From positions 58,347 through 122,346 of the forward strand of contig URJJ01000002.1 in the NCBI GenBank assembly GCA_900548185.1: 64,000 bases of DNA. The letters run 5' to 3'. The stretch's first letter is position 1, and every line of letters begins with the position of its first letter. The position numbers were made by a program, and so were the translations under genes. Source of the DNA: an uncultured Opitutales bacterium (lineage in GTDB: Bacteria; Verrucomicrobiota; Verrucomicrobiia; Opitutales; Intestinicryptomonadaceae). Shown one piece after another: positions 54,563 to 62,362 of the stretch. Under the pieces are notes generated by a model that saw only the letters and a list, made by a program, of their open reading frames with translations, was not told where the DNA came from and did not search any database.

Positions 54563-55894
54563 ATGAATTTTTTGGAAAGGCGTTTTAAAATCGCGCGGCG
54601 CGGCTCAAGCGTAAGGACTGAAATCGTTGCGGGAATCACCACGTTTGCCGCGATGTCCTACATCCTTGCAGTAAACCCCATAATCCTCTCCTCCACGGGC
54701 ATGGACAGGGCGGCGCTGGTCACGGTGACAGGACTCACCGCGCTCATAGGGTCGGTATTCATGGGCCTTTACTCGAACCTGCCCATAGCCCTTGCCCCTG
54801 GCATGGGCACAAACACCTATTTCGCGCTGATAATATGCGCGGGCATGGGGCTTTCCTGGCAGTCTGCGCTGGCTCTCACATTTTATAACGGGATAATCTT
54901 TTTTGTCATTTCAATAGTCGGGATACGCGAGAAGATAATACGCGCCGTCCCCGCGCCGCTTCAGATCGGGCTCCAGTGCGGCATAGGGCTTTTCATAGCC
55001 TTCATGGGGCTGCAACACGCCGGGCTCGTCGTTTCAGACCCGGCCACGATGGTTTCAATCGGGAACATGCTCGCCCCAAAAACCCTGATAGCCGCCCTTG
55101 GGTTCATAGCCATGGCGTGCATGGTGGCGCGGGGGATGAAGGGGGCCATAATATTTACAATACTTGCAGTGACGCTCCTTTGCATGTTTGTGCGCGGGCC
55201 TTCCGGGGAGCCTCTCGCCGCCGCGCCGGAATCCGTCGTCTCCCTTCCGGCCTCGTTCTCGCAGACGTTTCTTGCACTCGACTTCGGCTATCCTTTCCGC
55301 GACCCCGCCGCTGCCCTCCCTGTCATATTCACGCTGCTTCTCCTGGACATGTTCGACACGATAGGCACCGTCATCGCGCTCGGGCGCAGGACCGGCATGA
55401 TGAACGCGCGCGGGGAGATGGCGGGGCTTGGAAAGGCGCTCCAGGTGGATTCATCCTGCACCGTTCTCGGGGCGCTTATGGGCACTTCGACCGTAACTTG
55501 CTACGCGGAGTCCGCCGCGGGCGTCGAGGCGGGCGGCAGGACGGGGCTTTCCGCTGCGGTGGCCGGGCTGTGCTTTCTCGGGGCGCTTTTCTTTGCCCCG
55601 CTCATATGCAGCGTGCCTGAAGTGGCGACTGCGCCCGCCCTCATTTTTGTGGGCATAATGATGATGTCGGGGATTTCAAAGCTGGACTTTTCGGACTTCG
55701 CCCAGAGCGTGCCGGCGATATTCTGCATGCTCATGATAATGCTCACGTTCAGCATAACCCGAGGGTTTTCGCTCGGGATATTCATGTACGTTGTGATGAT
55801 GTCGGCCTCGGGCCGCGCGCGCTCGATTGGGGCGCCGGCATGGATGCTCTTTGCTGTGATGGTCGCGTTCATTTTCGGCGTGTCTCTCAGGTAG
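54563..55894 (+). CDS. AzgA-type purine permease (NCS2 superfamily)
   Basis: A 443-residue transporter with ~13 membrane segments. AzgA family marks: N-terminal MNFLERRFKIARRGSSVRTE, then GITTFAAMSYILAVNPIIL, LPIALAPGMGTNTYFAL, and the substrate-coordinating LLLDMFDTIGTVIALGRRTGMM with GTSTVTCYAESAAGV. It imports adenine, guanine or hypoxanthine by proton symport. The ATG at 54563 is the first in the correct frame before the conserved N-terminus. The following hairpin serves both this gene and glf. It complements the purine synthesis gene purM nearby only in a general sense. Confidence 0.9.
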   Translation: MNFLERRFKIARRGSSVRTEIVAGITTFAAMSYILAVNPIILSSTGMDRAALVTVTGLTALIGSVFMGLYSNLPIALAPGMGTNTYFALIICAGMGLSWQSALALTFYNGIIFFVISIVGIREKIIRAVPAPLQIGLQCGIGLFIAFMGLQHAGLVVSDPATMVSIGNMLAPKTLIAALGFIAMACMVARGMKGAIIFTILAVTLLCMFVRGPSGEPLAAAPESVVSLPASFSQTFLALDFGYPFRDPAAALPVIFTLLLLDMFDTIGTVIALGRRTGMMNARGEMAGLGKALQVDSSCTVLGALMGTSTVTCYAESAAGVEAGGRTGLSAAVAGLCFLGALFFAPLICSVPEVATAPALIFVGIMMMSGISKLDFSDFAQSVPAIFCMLMIMLTFSITRGFSLGIFMYVVMMSASGRARSIGAPAWMLFAVMVAFIFGVSLR

Positions 55895-55905
55895 GGCGCA
55901 TGGAG

Positions 55906-55939
55906 GCGTGAAAAAATCCCGGTTTCCCCGGGATTTTAC
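55906..55939. terminator. Bidirectional terminator between permease and glf
   Basis: AAAATCCCGG and CCGGGATTTT arms with a TTTCC loop; A-tract on one side and T-tract on the other suit termination from both directions. The two genes are convergent. Confidence 0.8.
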
Positions 55940-55961
55940 GCGCAAGACGCCGCCCCTGCGG

Positions 55962-57104
55962 TCAGCCGCGCGCGGATTTGCCGCCGATTTTTTCCACGAG
56001 CTCCATCGCGCGCAGGACGGCGGTATCCATATCGAAATAGCTGTATGAGCCGAGCCTTCCGAAGAAGTGGACGTTTTTGAGCTTTTTGGCTTCGGAAGCG
56101 TACTTTGCGTAAAGCGAGGCGTTCATCGAGTTTAGCACCGGGTAGCCGCGCTCGTTTTTTCCGGGCTCGAACGGCTCCGGATATTCGTAGGAGACGGTGG
56201 TTTTGTCGCAGACCTGCCCGAGAAAATACTTGTATTCGCTTATGCGCGTGAAGTCGTAGTTGTTCGGGTAGTTTATGACGGCCGCGCTTTGGAAGTGGGG
56301 CCTGTCATATTCAACGAAGTCGAATTTGAGGCTGCGGTACTGGAGCCTGCCGAACTTGTAGCCGAAGTATTCGTCTATGGGGCCGGTGTAGAAAATCCTG
56401 TCGCATTCGAGCATTCCGCTTATTTTTGAAAACGGCATGTCGGGCACGAAGTCTATGCGGTGGTGGGCTATCATCTTTTTGAACATGGCCGCGTAGCCGT
56501 CGGCGGGGATGCCCTGGTACTTGTTTTGAAAGTAGCGGTCGTCGCGCGACACGGCTATGGGGAAGCGCGCCATGACTTCCCCCGAAATTTCGTCGGGCTT
56601 CAGCCCCCACCGCTTCTGGGTGTAGTTTAAAAGCACGCTCCCGTACACGAATTCTGCGAGGAACTTCAGGTCCCTGTCCCTTGAGCGCATGAGGTCGAGC
56701 ACCGCCACGCGCGCGCCGAAGCCGAACTTTGCGACCAGCTTGGTTTCGAGGGTTTCCGCGAGCGCTGCCGGGAAGAGCATCCTCATCGAATTCATGTTAA
56801 ACGGTATGGGGACTTCCATGCCGTGGATTTTGCAGCGCACGGAATGCATGTAAGGATACCATTTTGTGAACCGCTTGGTGAAGTCCCAGACCCGCTTTGA
56901 GTCGGTGTGGAATATGTGCGCGCCGTACTTGTGGACGCGTATGCCGTTTTTGTCGGCGCAGTCGAAGCAGTTGCCGCCGATGTGCGGGCGCGCGTCTATG
57001 AGCAGCACGTCCTCTCCGAGGGTCTCCGCTATGCGGTTTGCGGCGGTGCATCCGGAGATTCCCGCGCCGACGACTACGTTTTTTACCTTGAAGTGGGTTT
57101 TCAT
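55962..57104 (-). CDS. glf: UDP-galactopyranose mutase
   Basis: A 380-residue flavoenzyme that interconverts UDP-galactopyranose and UDP-galactofuranose for cell-surface glycans. The FAD Rossmann motif VVVGAGISGCTAANRIAE, then HIGGNCFDCADKNGIRVHKY and GAHIFHTDSKRVWDF, GLKPDEISGEVMARFPIAVS, PIDEYFGYKFGRLQYRSL and the final FGRLGSYSYFDMDTAVL are all Glf hallmarks. The MKTHFKVKN start is natural. Together with gmd and the glycosyltransferase this indicates an elaborate surface polysaccharide. Confidence 0.95.
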   Translation of the reverse strand: MKTHFKVKNVVVGAGISGCTAANRIAETLGEDVLLIDARPHIGGNCFDCADKNGIRVHKYGAHIFHTDSKRVWDFTKRFTKWYPYMHSVRCKIHGMEVPIPFNMNSMRMLFPAALAETLETKLVAKFGFGARVAVLDLMRSRDRDLKFLAEFVYGSVLLNYTQKRWGLKPDEISGEVMARFPIAVSRDDRYFQNKYQGIPADGYAAMFKKMIAHHRIDFVPDMPFSKISGMLECDRIFYTGPIDEYFGYKFGRLQYRSLKFDFVEYDRPHFQSAAVINYPNNYDFTRISEYKYFLGQVCDKTTVSYEYPEPFEPGKNERGYPVLNSMNASLYAKYASEAKKLKNVHFFGRLGSYSYFDMDTAVLRAMELVEKIGGKSARG

Positions 57105-57165
57105 GACCTTTGTGCCGGAAGCGGGCCCGGCTGGCGGAGGCCTGGATGCCGGGGGCCTCCCTTTG

Positions 57166-57495
57166 TCAGAGGGCCTCGAAGTCGGTTTCCTGAAAGTCCG
57201 CGACCTCCTTTTTCCAGCGCTCCTCGACGTAGCGGCAGTGGACGGGGTTTTTGTTGTAGGCTGCGAATGCCGATGGGGAGTCGAAGCGCATTGCGAGCGC
57301 AAATTCAAATTTGCACTTGGGGCTGGTCTGGCGGCAGACGGTGAAGTCCCGCACGCCGTGCAGGGCGCCGAGGATTTCGAGGGAGTCGGCCAGGAATGCG
57401 GCCTCGGCCGGCGACCCTTTGGGGTGGACGAGCGAAAATGCGACCGTGTGCAAGACGGTTCCCTTGGGCAGAAGCTGGCAGTCTTGTGTATTCAT
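57166..57495 (-). CDS. Dabb (stress-responsive alpha/beta barrel) protein
   Basis: A 109-residue dimeric ferredoxin-like barrel domain. LHTVAFSLVHPKGSPAE, a central FEFALAMRFDSPSAFAAYNK and HCRYVEERWKKEVADFQETD match the Dabb family, whose founding plant member responds to stress. The role in bacteria is generally unknown. It lies 61 bases upstream of glf on the same strand and could be co-transcribed with it. Confidence 0.85.
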   Translation of the reverse strand: MNTQDCQLLPKGTVLHTVAFSLVHPKGSPAEAAFLADSLEILGALHGVRDFTVCRQTSPKCKFEFALAMRFDSPSAFAAYNKNPVHCRYVEERWKKEVADFQETDFEAL

Positions 57496-57568
57496 GGCCC
57501 CGATTATCTGCGGGCGGGGCGCTTTGTAAAGATTTAAAAAAGGCGCGGCGGCAGGCGGGCTTTTTGTG

Positions 57569-57612
57569 TTGACTTGTTAATTATTGCTAAATTTACTTCA
57601 TTTAAAGTAAAT
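57569..57612 (+). promoter_or_regulatory. Promoter with overlapping operator-like dyad
   Basis: TTGACT (57569-57574) and TTTACT (57592-57597) are spaced 17 bases. A perfect 8-bp inverted repeat, ATTTACTT and AAGTAAAT (57591-57598 and 57605-57612, 6-base loop), covers the -10 box and the start of transcription, a good layout for an operator. A 46-codon ORF starts at 57615. Confidence 0.5.
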
Positions 57613-57614
57613 AT

Positions 57615-57755
57615 ATGAAGCGCAAAAATTCTACATTGATTCCGCCGTTTTCGGAAGCGCGCCGCCGTTTGGAGCGTTTTTTGGGGAGCGGCCCGTGCGA
57701 GGGCGCGGCAAAGCTTGCGGCATCCTCCGGCCGCGCGCCGGGGGGCCGCTTTTGA
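57615..57755 (+). CDS. Possible small protein of unknown function
   Basis: A 46-codon ORF (MKRKNSTLIPPFSEARRRLE is its start) directly behind the operator-like promoter. It is basic, with a helical segment SEARRRLERFLG and then a Gly/Ala-rich tail. No ribosome-binding site is visible; the short leader is AT-rich. It may be a regulatory peptide, a truncated DNA-binding domain, or not translated. The promoter of the candidate sRNA overlaps its stop. Confidence 0.4.
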   Translation: MKRKNSTLIPPFSEARRRLERFLGSGPCEGAAKLAASSGRAPGGRF

Positions 57756-57786
57756 AAAAAGTATTTTTCAGTTATATTGTGTATTG

Positions 57787-57867
57787 GTAAATTCTGTCCG
57801 GATTGGGCAATCCAAACCCGGGCGGAACAGGTCGAGGCGAACGGCGCAATGCCGTTCGCCTTTTTTT
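57787..57867 (+). ncRNA. Candidate small RNA with own promoter and terminator
   Basis: The predicted promoter is TTGAAA (57752-57757) and TATTGT (57775-57780) with exact 17-base spacing, placing the start near 57787. About 80 nt later a strong terminator hairpin follows (GGCGAACGGC, loop GCAAT, GCCGTTCGCC, then seven T residues, 57836-57867). A second small hairpin GGATTG/CAATCC lies in the 5' half. No long frame is present. Known families (6S, SRP, tmRNA) do not fit by size or motif. Confidence 0.5.
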
Positions 57868-58030
57868 GCATTTTGGGAGGGACTGCCGATTAATAATTAT
57901 GCACTGAGGGGGGCAATGCGTGAAAGCTTTGGCAAATTGATTTGTTTTCTTGCATGAAGCCCGCAGCTAGGGCATCTTTCATTTATCTTTTGACTTACCG
58001 CTTTTGTTGCGGAAAGTTTTGTATATTTTT

Positions 58031-58453
58031 ATGGCATCGGAATTTTCAAAGGCTTTGTCGCTTGCGCTGAAGGAAAAAGGGCTCACACAGGCCAGATATG
58101 CGGACGAAGTGGGCCTGTCCCCCGGGGCCGTCTCAATGCTTTTGTGCGGCTCAATCAAACCGAGGGATTCTAGCCTCAAAAATATAGTAGGGCCGTTTGA
58201 CGGCGACAGGGCCCTCCAGGCGCAAATCGTCCGGGCCAGGCTCGCCGACATCGCCGCCGAGGCGGGTTTCGAGGGGGCCGTCGTCGAGTTGAGGCCCGAT
58301 TCCTCCGCCCGCGACATTCTCGCCTCAAAGGTGCGGAGGCACATGGAAAAAAGCCCGGAATTTTCCGAGCTTATGGACGCGCTCATATCCATTGTGGACA
58401 AGGCTTCAGGAAGCGGCAACACCGCGCGGCGCCGTTTCCCCAAGCGCGGCTGA
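58031..58453 (+). CDS. XRE-family helix-turn-helix regulator
   Basis: A 140-residue protein whose first ~65 residues form a Cro/CI-type HTH (ALKEKGLTQARYADEVGLSP followed by GAVSMLLCGSIKPR). The rest is helical and charged, perhaps a dimerisation or ligand part (RPDSSARDILASKVRRHMEK). The start at 58031 fits the HTH fold; an upstream ATG would add nine residues. It lies near the candidate sRNA and the operator-like dyad, and may control them. It is of the type seen with phage or mobile elements. Confidence 0.8.
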   Translation: MASEFSKALSLALKEKGLTQARYADEVGLSPGAVSMLLCGSIKPRDSSLKNIVGPFDGDRALQAQIVRARLADIAAEAGFEGAVVELRPDSSARDILASKVRRHMEKSPEFSELMDALISIVDKASGSGNTARRRFPKRG

Positions 58454-58763
58454 CCGTCTGCGGCCCGAGGCCGCGCATTGCCCGGCCCCGCTTGCCGCCG
58501 GGTTTTCCGGCCCCGCTTGCAGGGCGGCCTTTTGGCGCCTGTCTGCGCGCGCGCCGGGGGCGTCTGCGCTTCATTTGCAGCCCTGGCGGGCGCCGCCCAA
58601 GCGCGCTTGTTTAAAAGCTCCGCCGCGCCTCCTGCGCATTTTCGGACGGCTCTCGGATTGCGCCGCGCATGGCGCAGGCGGCCTTCGCGCAGGGGCAAAA
58701 GGGGGGGCTTGCGTGCGCATTGCGCCGCCCGGAATTCCAAATGCAGCGGGGTCGGGCGGATGC
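58454..58763. other. GC-rich spacer, no gene seen
   Basis: Arg/Ala-rich open frames only, no motif. The aldolase terminator closes it. Confidence 0.5.
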
Positions 58764-58792
58764 AAAAAGGCGCGGAGGATTGCCTCCGCGCC
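58764..58792 (-). terminator. Terminator of the aldolase gene
   Basis: On the minus strand GGCGCGGAGG pairs with CCTCCGCGCC across a 4-base loop and is followed by TTTTT. It lies 28 bases after the aldolase stop. Confidence 0.85.
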
Positions 58793-58820
58793 CTGAAAAA
58801 CGAAATCCGAAAGGTTCCCG

Positions 58821-59813
58821 CTAGGCCTTGTTTGCCGAGCCGAGGACGTTTTCAATCTTATGCATGTAGAGCTTCTTGAGCTCGTCGCGGGCCGGGCCGA
58901 GGTACTTGCGCGGGTCGAATTCGGCGGGCTTCTTGTTGAGCACTTCGCGAACGGCGGCGGTCATCGCAAGGCGACCGTCGGAGTCGATATTTATCTTGCA
59001 GACGGCCGATTCTGCGGCCTTGCGGAGCTGCTCTTCGGGGATGCCGACGGCCGCTTCCAGCTTTCCGCCGTTTTCGTTGATTATCTTGACGTATTCCTGC
59101 GGGACGGAAGATGAGCCGTGCAGGACAATCGGGAAGCCCGGGATGCGCTTTTCGACTTCTTCGAGTATGTCGAAGCGCAGCGGAGGCGGAACGAGCACGC
59201 CCTTTTCGTTGCGGGTGCACTGCTCGGGCTTGAATTTGTACGCGCCGTGCGAGGTTCCGATTGAAATTGCGAGGGAGTCCACGCCCGTCTTTTTCACGAA
59301 GTCTTCAACTTCTTCGGGGCGGGTGTAGGAGTGGGTTTCGTGCGAAACTTCGTCCTCTATGCCGGCGAGCACGCCGAGTTCGCCTTCGACTGTCACGTCG
59401 TACTTGTGGGCGTAGTCGACGACCTTCGAGGCCAGCTCCACATTCTGCTCATAGGGCAGGGCGGAACCGTCTATCATGACCGAGGAGAAGCCGTACTCTA
59501 TGCAGGACTTGCAGAGTTCGAAAGAGTCGCCGTGGTCGAGGTGCAGGACGATGGGAACGTTGAAACCGAGTTCCTTTGCGTATTCGCATGCGCCCTGGGC
59601 CATGTAGCGCAGGAGCGTCTGGTTCGCATATTTGCGCGCGCCGCTCGAAACCTGGAGGATTACGGGCGACTTTGTGTCCACGCAGGCCTGGACGATCGCC
59701 TGCATCTGTTCCATGTTGTTGAAGTTAAACGCGGGAATCGCATATTTGCCTGCGATTGCCTTCTTGAAAAGCTCGCGCGAGTTAACCAAACCAAGTTCTT
59801 TGTAGGATACCAT
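58821..59813 (-). CDS. fba: Class II fructose-bisphosphate aldolase
   Basis: A 330-residue zinc-dependent aldolase cleaving fructose 1,6-bisphosphate in glycolysis and running in reverse for gluconeogenesis. Signature pieces: YAIPAFNFNNMEQMQAIVQA, HLDHGDSFELCKSCIEYGFS with the zinc histidine and catalytic Asp, EGELGVLAGIEDEV, GVDSLAISIGTSHGAYKF, and GFPIVLHGSSSVPQE with the second zinc histidine; NINIDSD-like motif is KINIDSDGRLAMTAAVRE. The start MVSYKELGLVNSRE at 59813 is the usual one. A terminator follows. Confidence 0.96.
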   Translation of the reverse strand: MVSYKELGLVNSRELFKKAIAGKYAIPAFNFNNMEQMQAIVQACVDTKSPVILQVSSGARKYANQTLLRYMAQGACEYAKELGFNVPIVLHLDHGDSFELCKSCIEYGFSSVMIDGSALPYEQNVELASKVVDYAHKYDVTVEGELGVLAGIEDEVSHETHSYTRPEEVEDFVKKTGVDSLAISIGTSHGAYKFKPEQCTRNEKGVLVPPPLRFDILEEVEKRIPGFPIVLHGSSSVPQEYVKIINENGGKLEAAVGIPEEQLRKAAESAVCKINIDSDGRLAMTAAVREVLNKKPAEFDPRKYLGPARDELKKLYMHKIENVLGSANKA

Positions 59814-60097
59814 AGTCGTTATATTTGGATTTAAAAGACAATACACTAGCTACATATGTGCGCTCAGTGCAATAAAAATTTTCTGCGCAGCGCCCGGGCT
59901 TTGCCGTGGAGGGGAGGCCCGCCCGTTTTTCCGGGCGGCCCGGGGGCATGAAACCCGCGCGTGGCGGTGCTTGAACCTGCGCGAAAATCCGCCCGCCAGG
60001 GCGCGTGGAAACATGCTTTTCCCGCATTTTGGAGGCTTCGGCGCCGGGGCAAAGGAAGCCCTGCGGGCGCAGGCGGACCCGCGTTTGCGGGCGGGGC

Positions 60098-61474
60098 CTA
60101 GGCCCTTCTGCGCCTCGGCGCGTAGAGGTCGGACGGCGAGAGCGAAAGCCGGTTTACGATGTCCAGCACCTTGCCGAACTTTCCGAATCCGGGCTCGACC
60201 GCCTCCACGCCGAACGGGGAGAATTCCGGGTTTATGTTGTTTGTGCCGAATGTAAATTTTACGCCGCGGGCGTGCGCCATTTCTATAAATTCCATGTCGG
60301 GGATGGGCAGCGCGGTGTTTATTTCCATGGGCTTTCCGGCGCGCACGAGGGCCTCCAGCACCCTTTGCTTGCGGGGGGCCGTCCAGTATTTCTCGTAATC
60401 TGCGGCCAGTATTCCGGGGAGCCACAGCGGGTTTGCATAGACGTCCGAAGGCTCGGCCACAACCGAGCAGACGGTGTTTGCTATATGCTCCATGTAGGCG
60501 TCCTCGGAGCCCCTGGGGCAGACCACCTCTTCGGGCTTCCAGACGTGGGTGCGCCTGCCTGCGGGGTCGTCGAAAGTCATGGCGTCGGTGAAGACGAAGT
60601 CGAACTTGTCGCGCACGGATTCCGGGAAGATGCGGTGCCATTCGCGGCCCTCCGCCTGCATGCATATGAGAAACGGCCAGGAGCGGGCCTCCTTCAGGAA
60701 GTCCTCCGCCATTTCCGGCCTGTTTATCTGGAAGTCCCGGCCGCAGTTGGGGGCGATGGCGTAGTTTATCCCGAGCTTTCGCGAGCGGGCCAGGGCCCAG
60801 TCGGGGGTTAGCCCGCCTTTCAGGTGGACGTGGTAGTCGAGCACCGGGAAGTCGCGCTGGTGCAGGCGTATGGCGGCGTCGGTGCCCTCGTCGATGGCGC
60901 AGGCCCGCTGGTTTGCAGTGTCGGCGCGGGGAGCGAGCGGGCGCACGGATGCGTTTTTTAAGTCGATTTCCCCGGATTCCACCTTTAGGCCGATGCGGCC
61001 GCTGGAAAGAATCATGCCGGAATTTTCCGGGGTTCTGTAAGGCTTTTCAGGCTCGATGTATTCGACTGCTTTCACGCCGTTTGCGAACACCTCGACAAGC
61101 GCGCCGTCCACCCTTATTTTGAGGCTGAACCACTCGCCGTCGCGGGCGAAGTCCTTGACGACGTTGCGCACGCCCAGAAGGCTTCCCGTCATGCGCCACC
61201 AGCCGGGGCCTCGGGTGTCGTTGTTTATGGCCACGCGGTAGCCCCGGCCCAGATTTTCGTCGGAGTGGAAGCATATCCATCCCTTGGCGCCTCCGCGCGC
61301 GCGGACGTCGGCCGAAAATTCAAAATCGCGGTATTCGCCCCTCGGGAGGGACGCCCCGGAGACCTCGGCCGAAGGGCTCGCGCCGCCGCCGGCCCCGTTT
61401 GCGCCGCCCTTGGACGGAGAAGTGCAGGCCGCAAGGAATGCGGCTCCGGAAATGAGAAAATTTCGCCTTTGCAT
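60098..61474 (-). CDS. Lipoprotein fusing a DUF1080-like domain to a PHP-type metal-dependent hydrolase
   Basis: A 458-residue exported protein. The N-terminus reads like a Tat signal plus lipobox (MQRRNFLISGAAFLAACTS). Residues ~45-185 resemble a DUF1080/concanavalin-like domain (FEFSADVRARGGAKGWICFH, RTPENSGMILSSGRIGLKVE). From ~210 a PHP-like barrel starts with DYHVHLKGG, then GINYAIAPNCGRDFQI, AMTFDDPAG and GKPMEINTALPIPDMEFIEM with several metal-ligand-type His/Asp/Glu. The fusion suggests an exported enzyme acting on sugars or phosphoesters. The N-terminal Gly/Ala/Ser-rich linker is typical of surface lipoproteins. Confidence 0.72.
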   Translation of the reverse strand: MQRRNFLISGAAFLAACTSPSKGGANGAGGGASPSAEVSGASLPRGEYRDFEFSADVRARGGAKGWICFHSDENLGRGYRVAINNDTRGPGWWRMTGSLLGVRNVVKDFARDGEWFSLKIRVDGALVEVFANGVKAVEYIEPEKPYRTPENSGMILSSGRIGLKVESGEIDLKNASVRPLAPRADTANQRACAIDEGTDAAIRLHQRDFPVLDYHVHLKGGLTPDWALARSRKLGINYAIAPNCGRDFQINRPEMAEDFLKEARSWPFLICMQAEGREWHRIFPESVRDKFDFVFTDAMTFDDPAGRRTHVWKPEEVVCPRGSEDAYMEHIANTVCSVVAEPSDVYANPLWLPGILAADYEKYWTAPRKQRVLEALVRAGKPMEINTALPIPDMEFIEMAHARGVKFTFGTNNINPEFSPFGVEAVEPGFGKFGKVLDIVNRLSLSPSDLYAPRRRRA

Positions 61475-62362
61475 ACGGTTTTGCTTTATGGGGCCGCGCC
61501 GGCGCCGCTGTCAAGGCGAAAACCGGGATTGGCCCCCCGCCCGCCGGGCCGGATTCTTTCCCCGCCGGTACGGAGTTTTGCTGGCGGCCGCATAAAACTG
61601 CGAAGAACCGCCGTTTTTAAGCGGCGGTTCCCTGTGTTTGAGGGTCTCATCCCTCCGCGCATCTTCGCGCGACTTTTGCGATTCCATTTGGAATCCGCGC
61701 CTTGTGCGGCGCACTTTTCCGGGATTTTTCCCGACAATTTTTCAATCGTAACATCCCTCCATTATTAAAGTCTTTTTTATAAAAAAATTCCGGCATGGGT
61801 TGGGAGGGCTGATTCCGCAGTGGGATTCGCCGGTTTTTGCAGGAAATCCATGCTCTGTGCAACGGAGGCGGCATTAAGGGCGTTTTCCCATGTTTTTATG
61901 TGTTCAAATTCGCTTAAATTCCATAAAAATACATCCGTTTGCGCTGCTGCCCGGCAGGTGGCCGGGGGAGGGCGAGAGGGCGGACGTTCCCCGCCGGAGG
62001 AGGGGCATTTTACGCCGCGTTTCGCGCGCCGGGCGGCGGCGTTGGAATCTTTGCGCGGCCTTTCCGAAGATTTTTGGCGGCTAAAATCATGGGCGCCCCA
62101 TCCGCCATATCCGGCATTCCCCGGAAAATATTGGAAGCGGCGTTTCGCAGGGGCGCGCGGCGGGGGTGCGGTGCGGGGTTGAGTGCGGAAATTTGCGCAG
62201 TGTGCGCCTTCCGGGGCGGGCCCGGAGCGGAGGAAGCGTCAGGCGCGCCCCTCAATGGCGGCCGCGTCCCTGCGCCGTGGAGGCGTCCAGGCCCCGCCGC
62301 GCGGGCGAAAAACCAAAAATAAATTTGCATTTGCCCGAAAAATGCGGTGGTTTCGGGCGCTT
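61475..62362. other. GC-rich spacer with hairpins, no gene seen
   Basis: About 890 bases with no supportable coding sequence. A 9-bp hairpin (GAACCGCCG and CGGCGGTTC, 61605-61630) lies in the first part. The segment 61750-61930 is AT-richer but has no clear promoter or motif-bearing frame. Confidence 0.5.
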
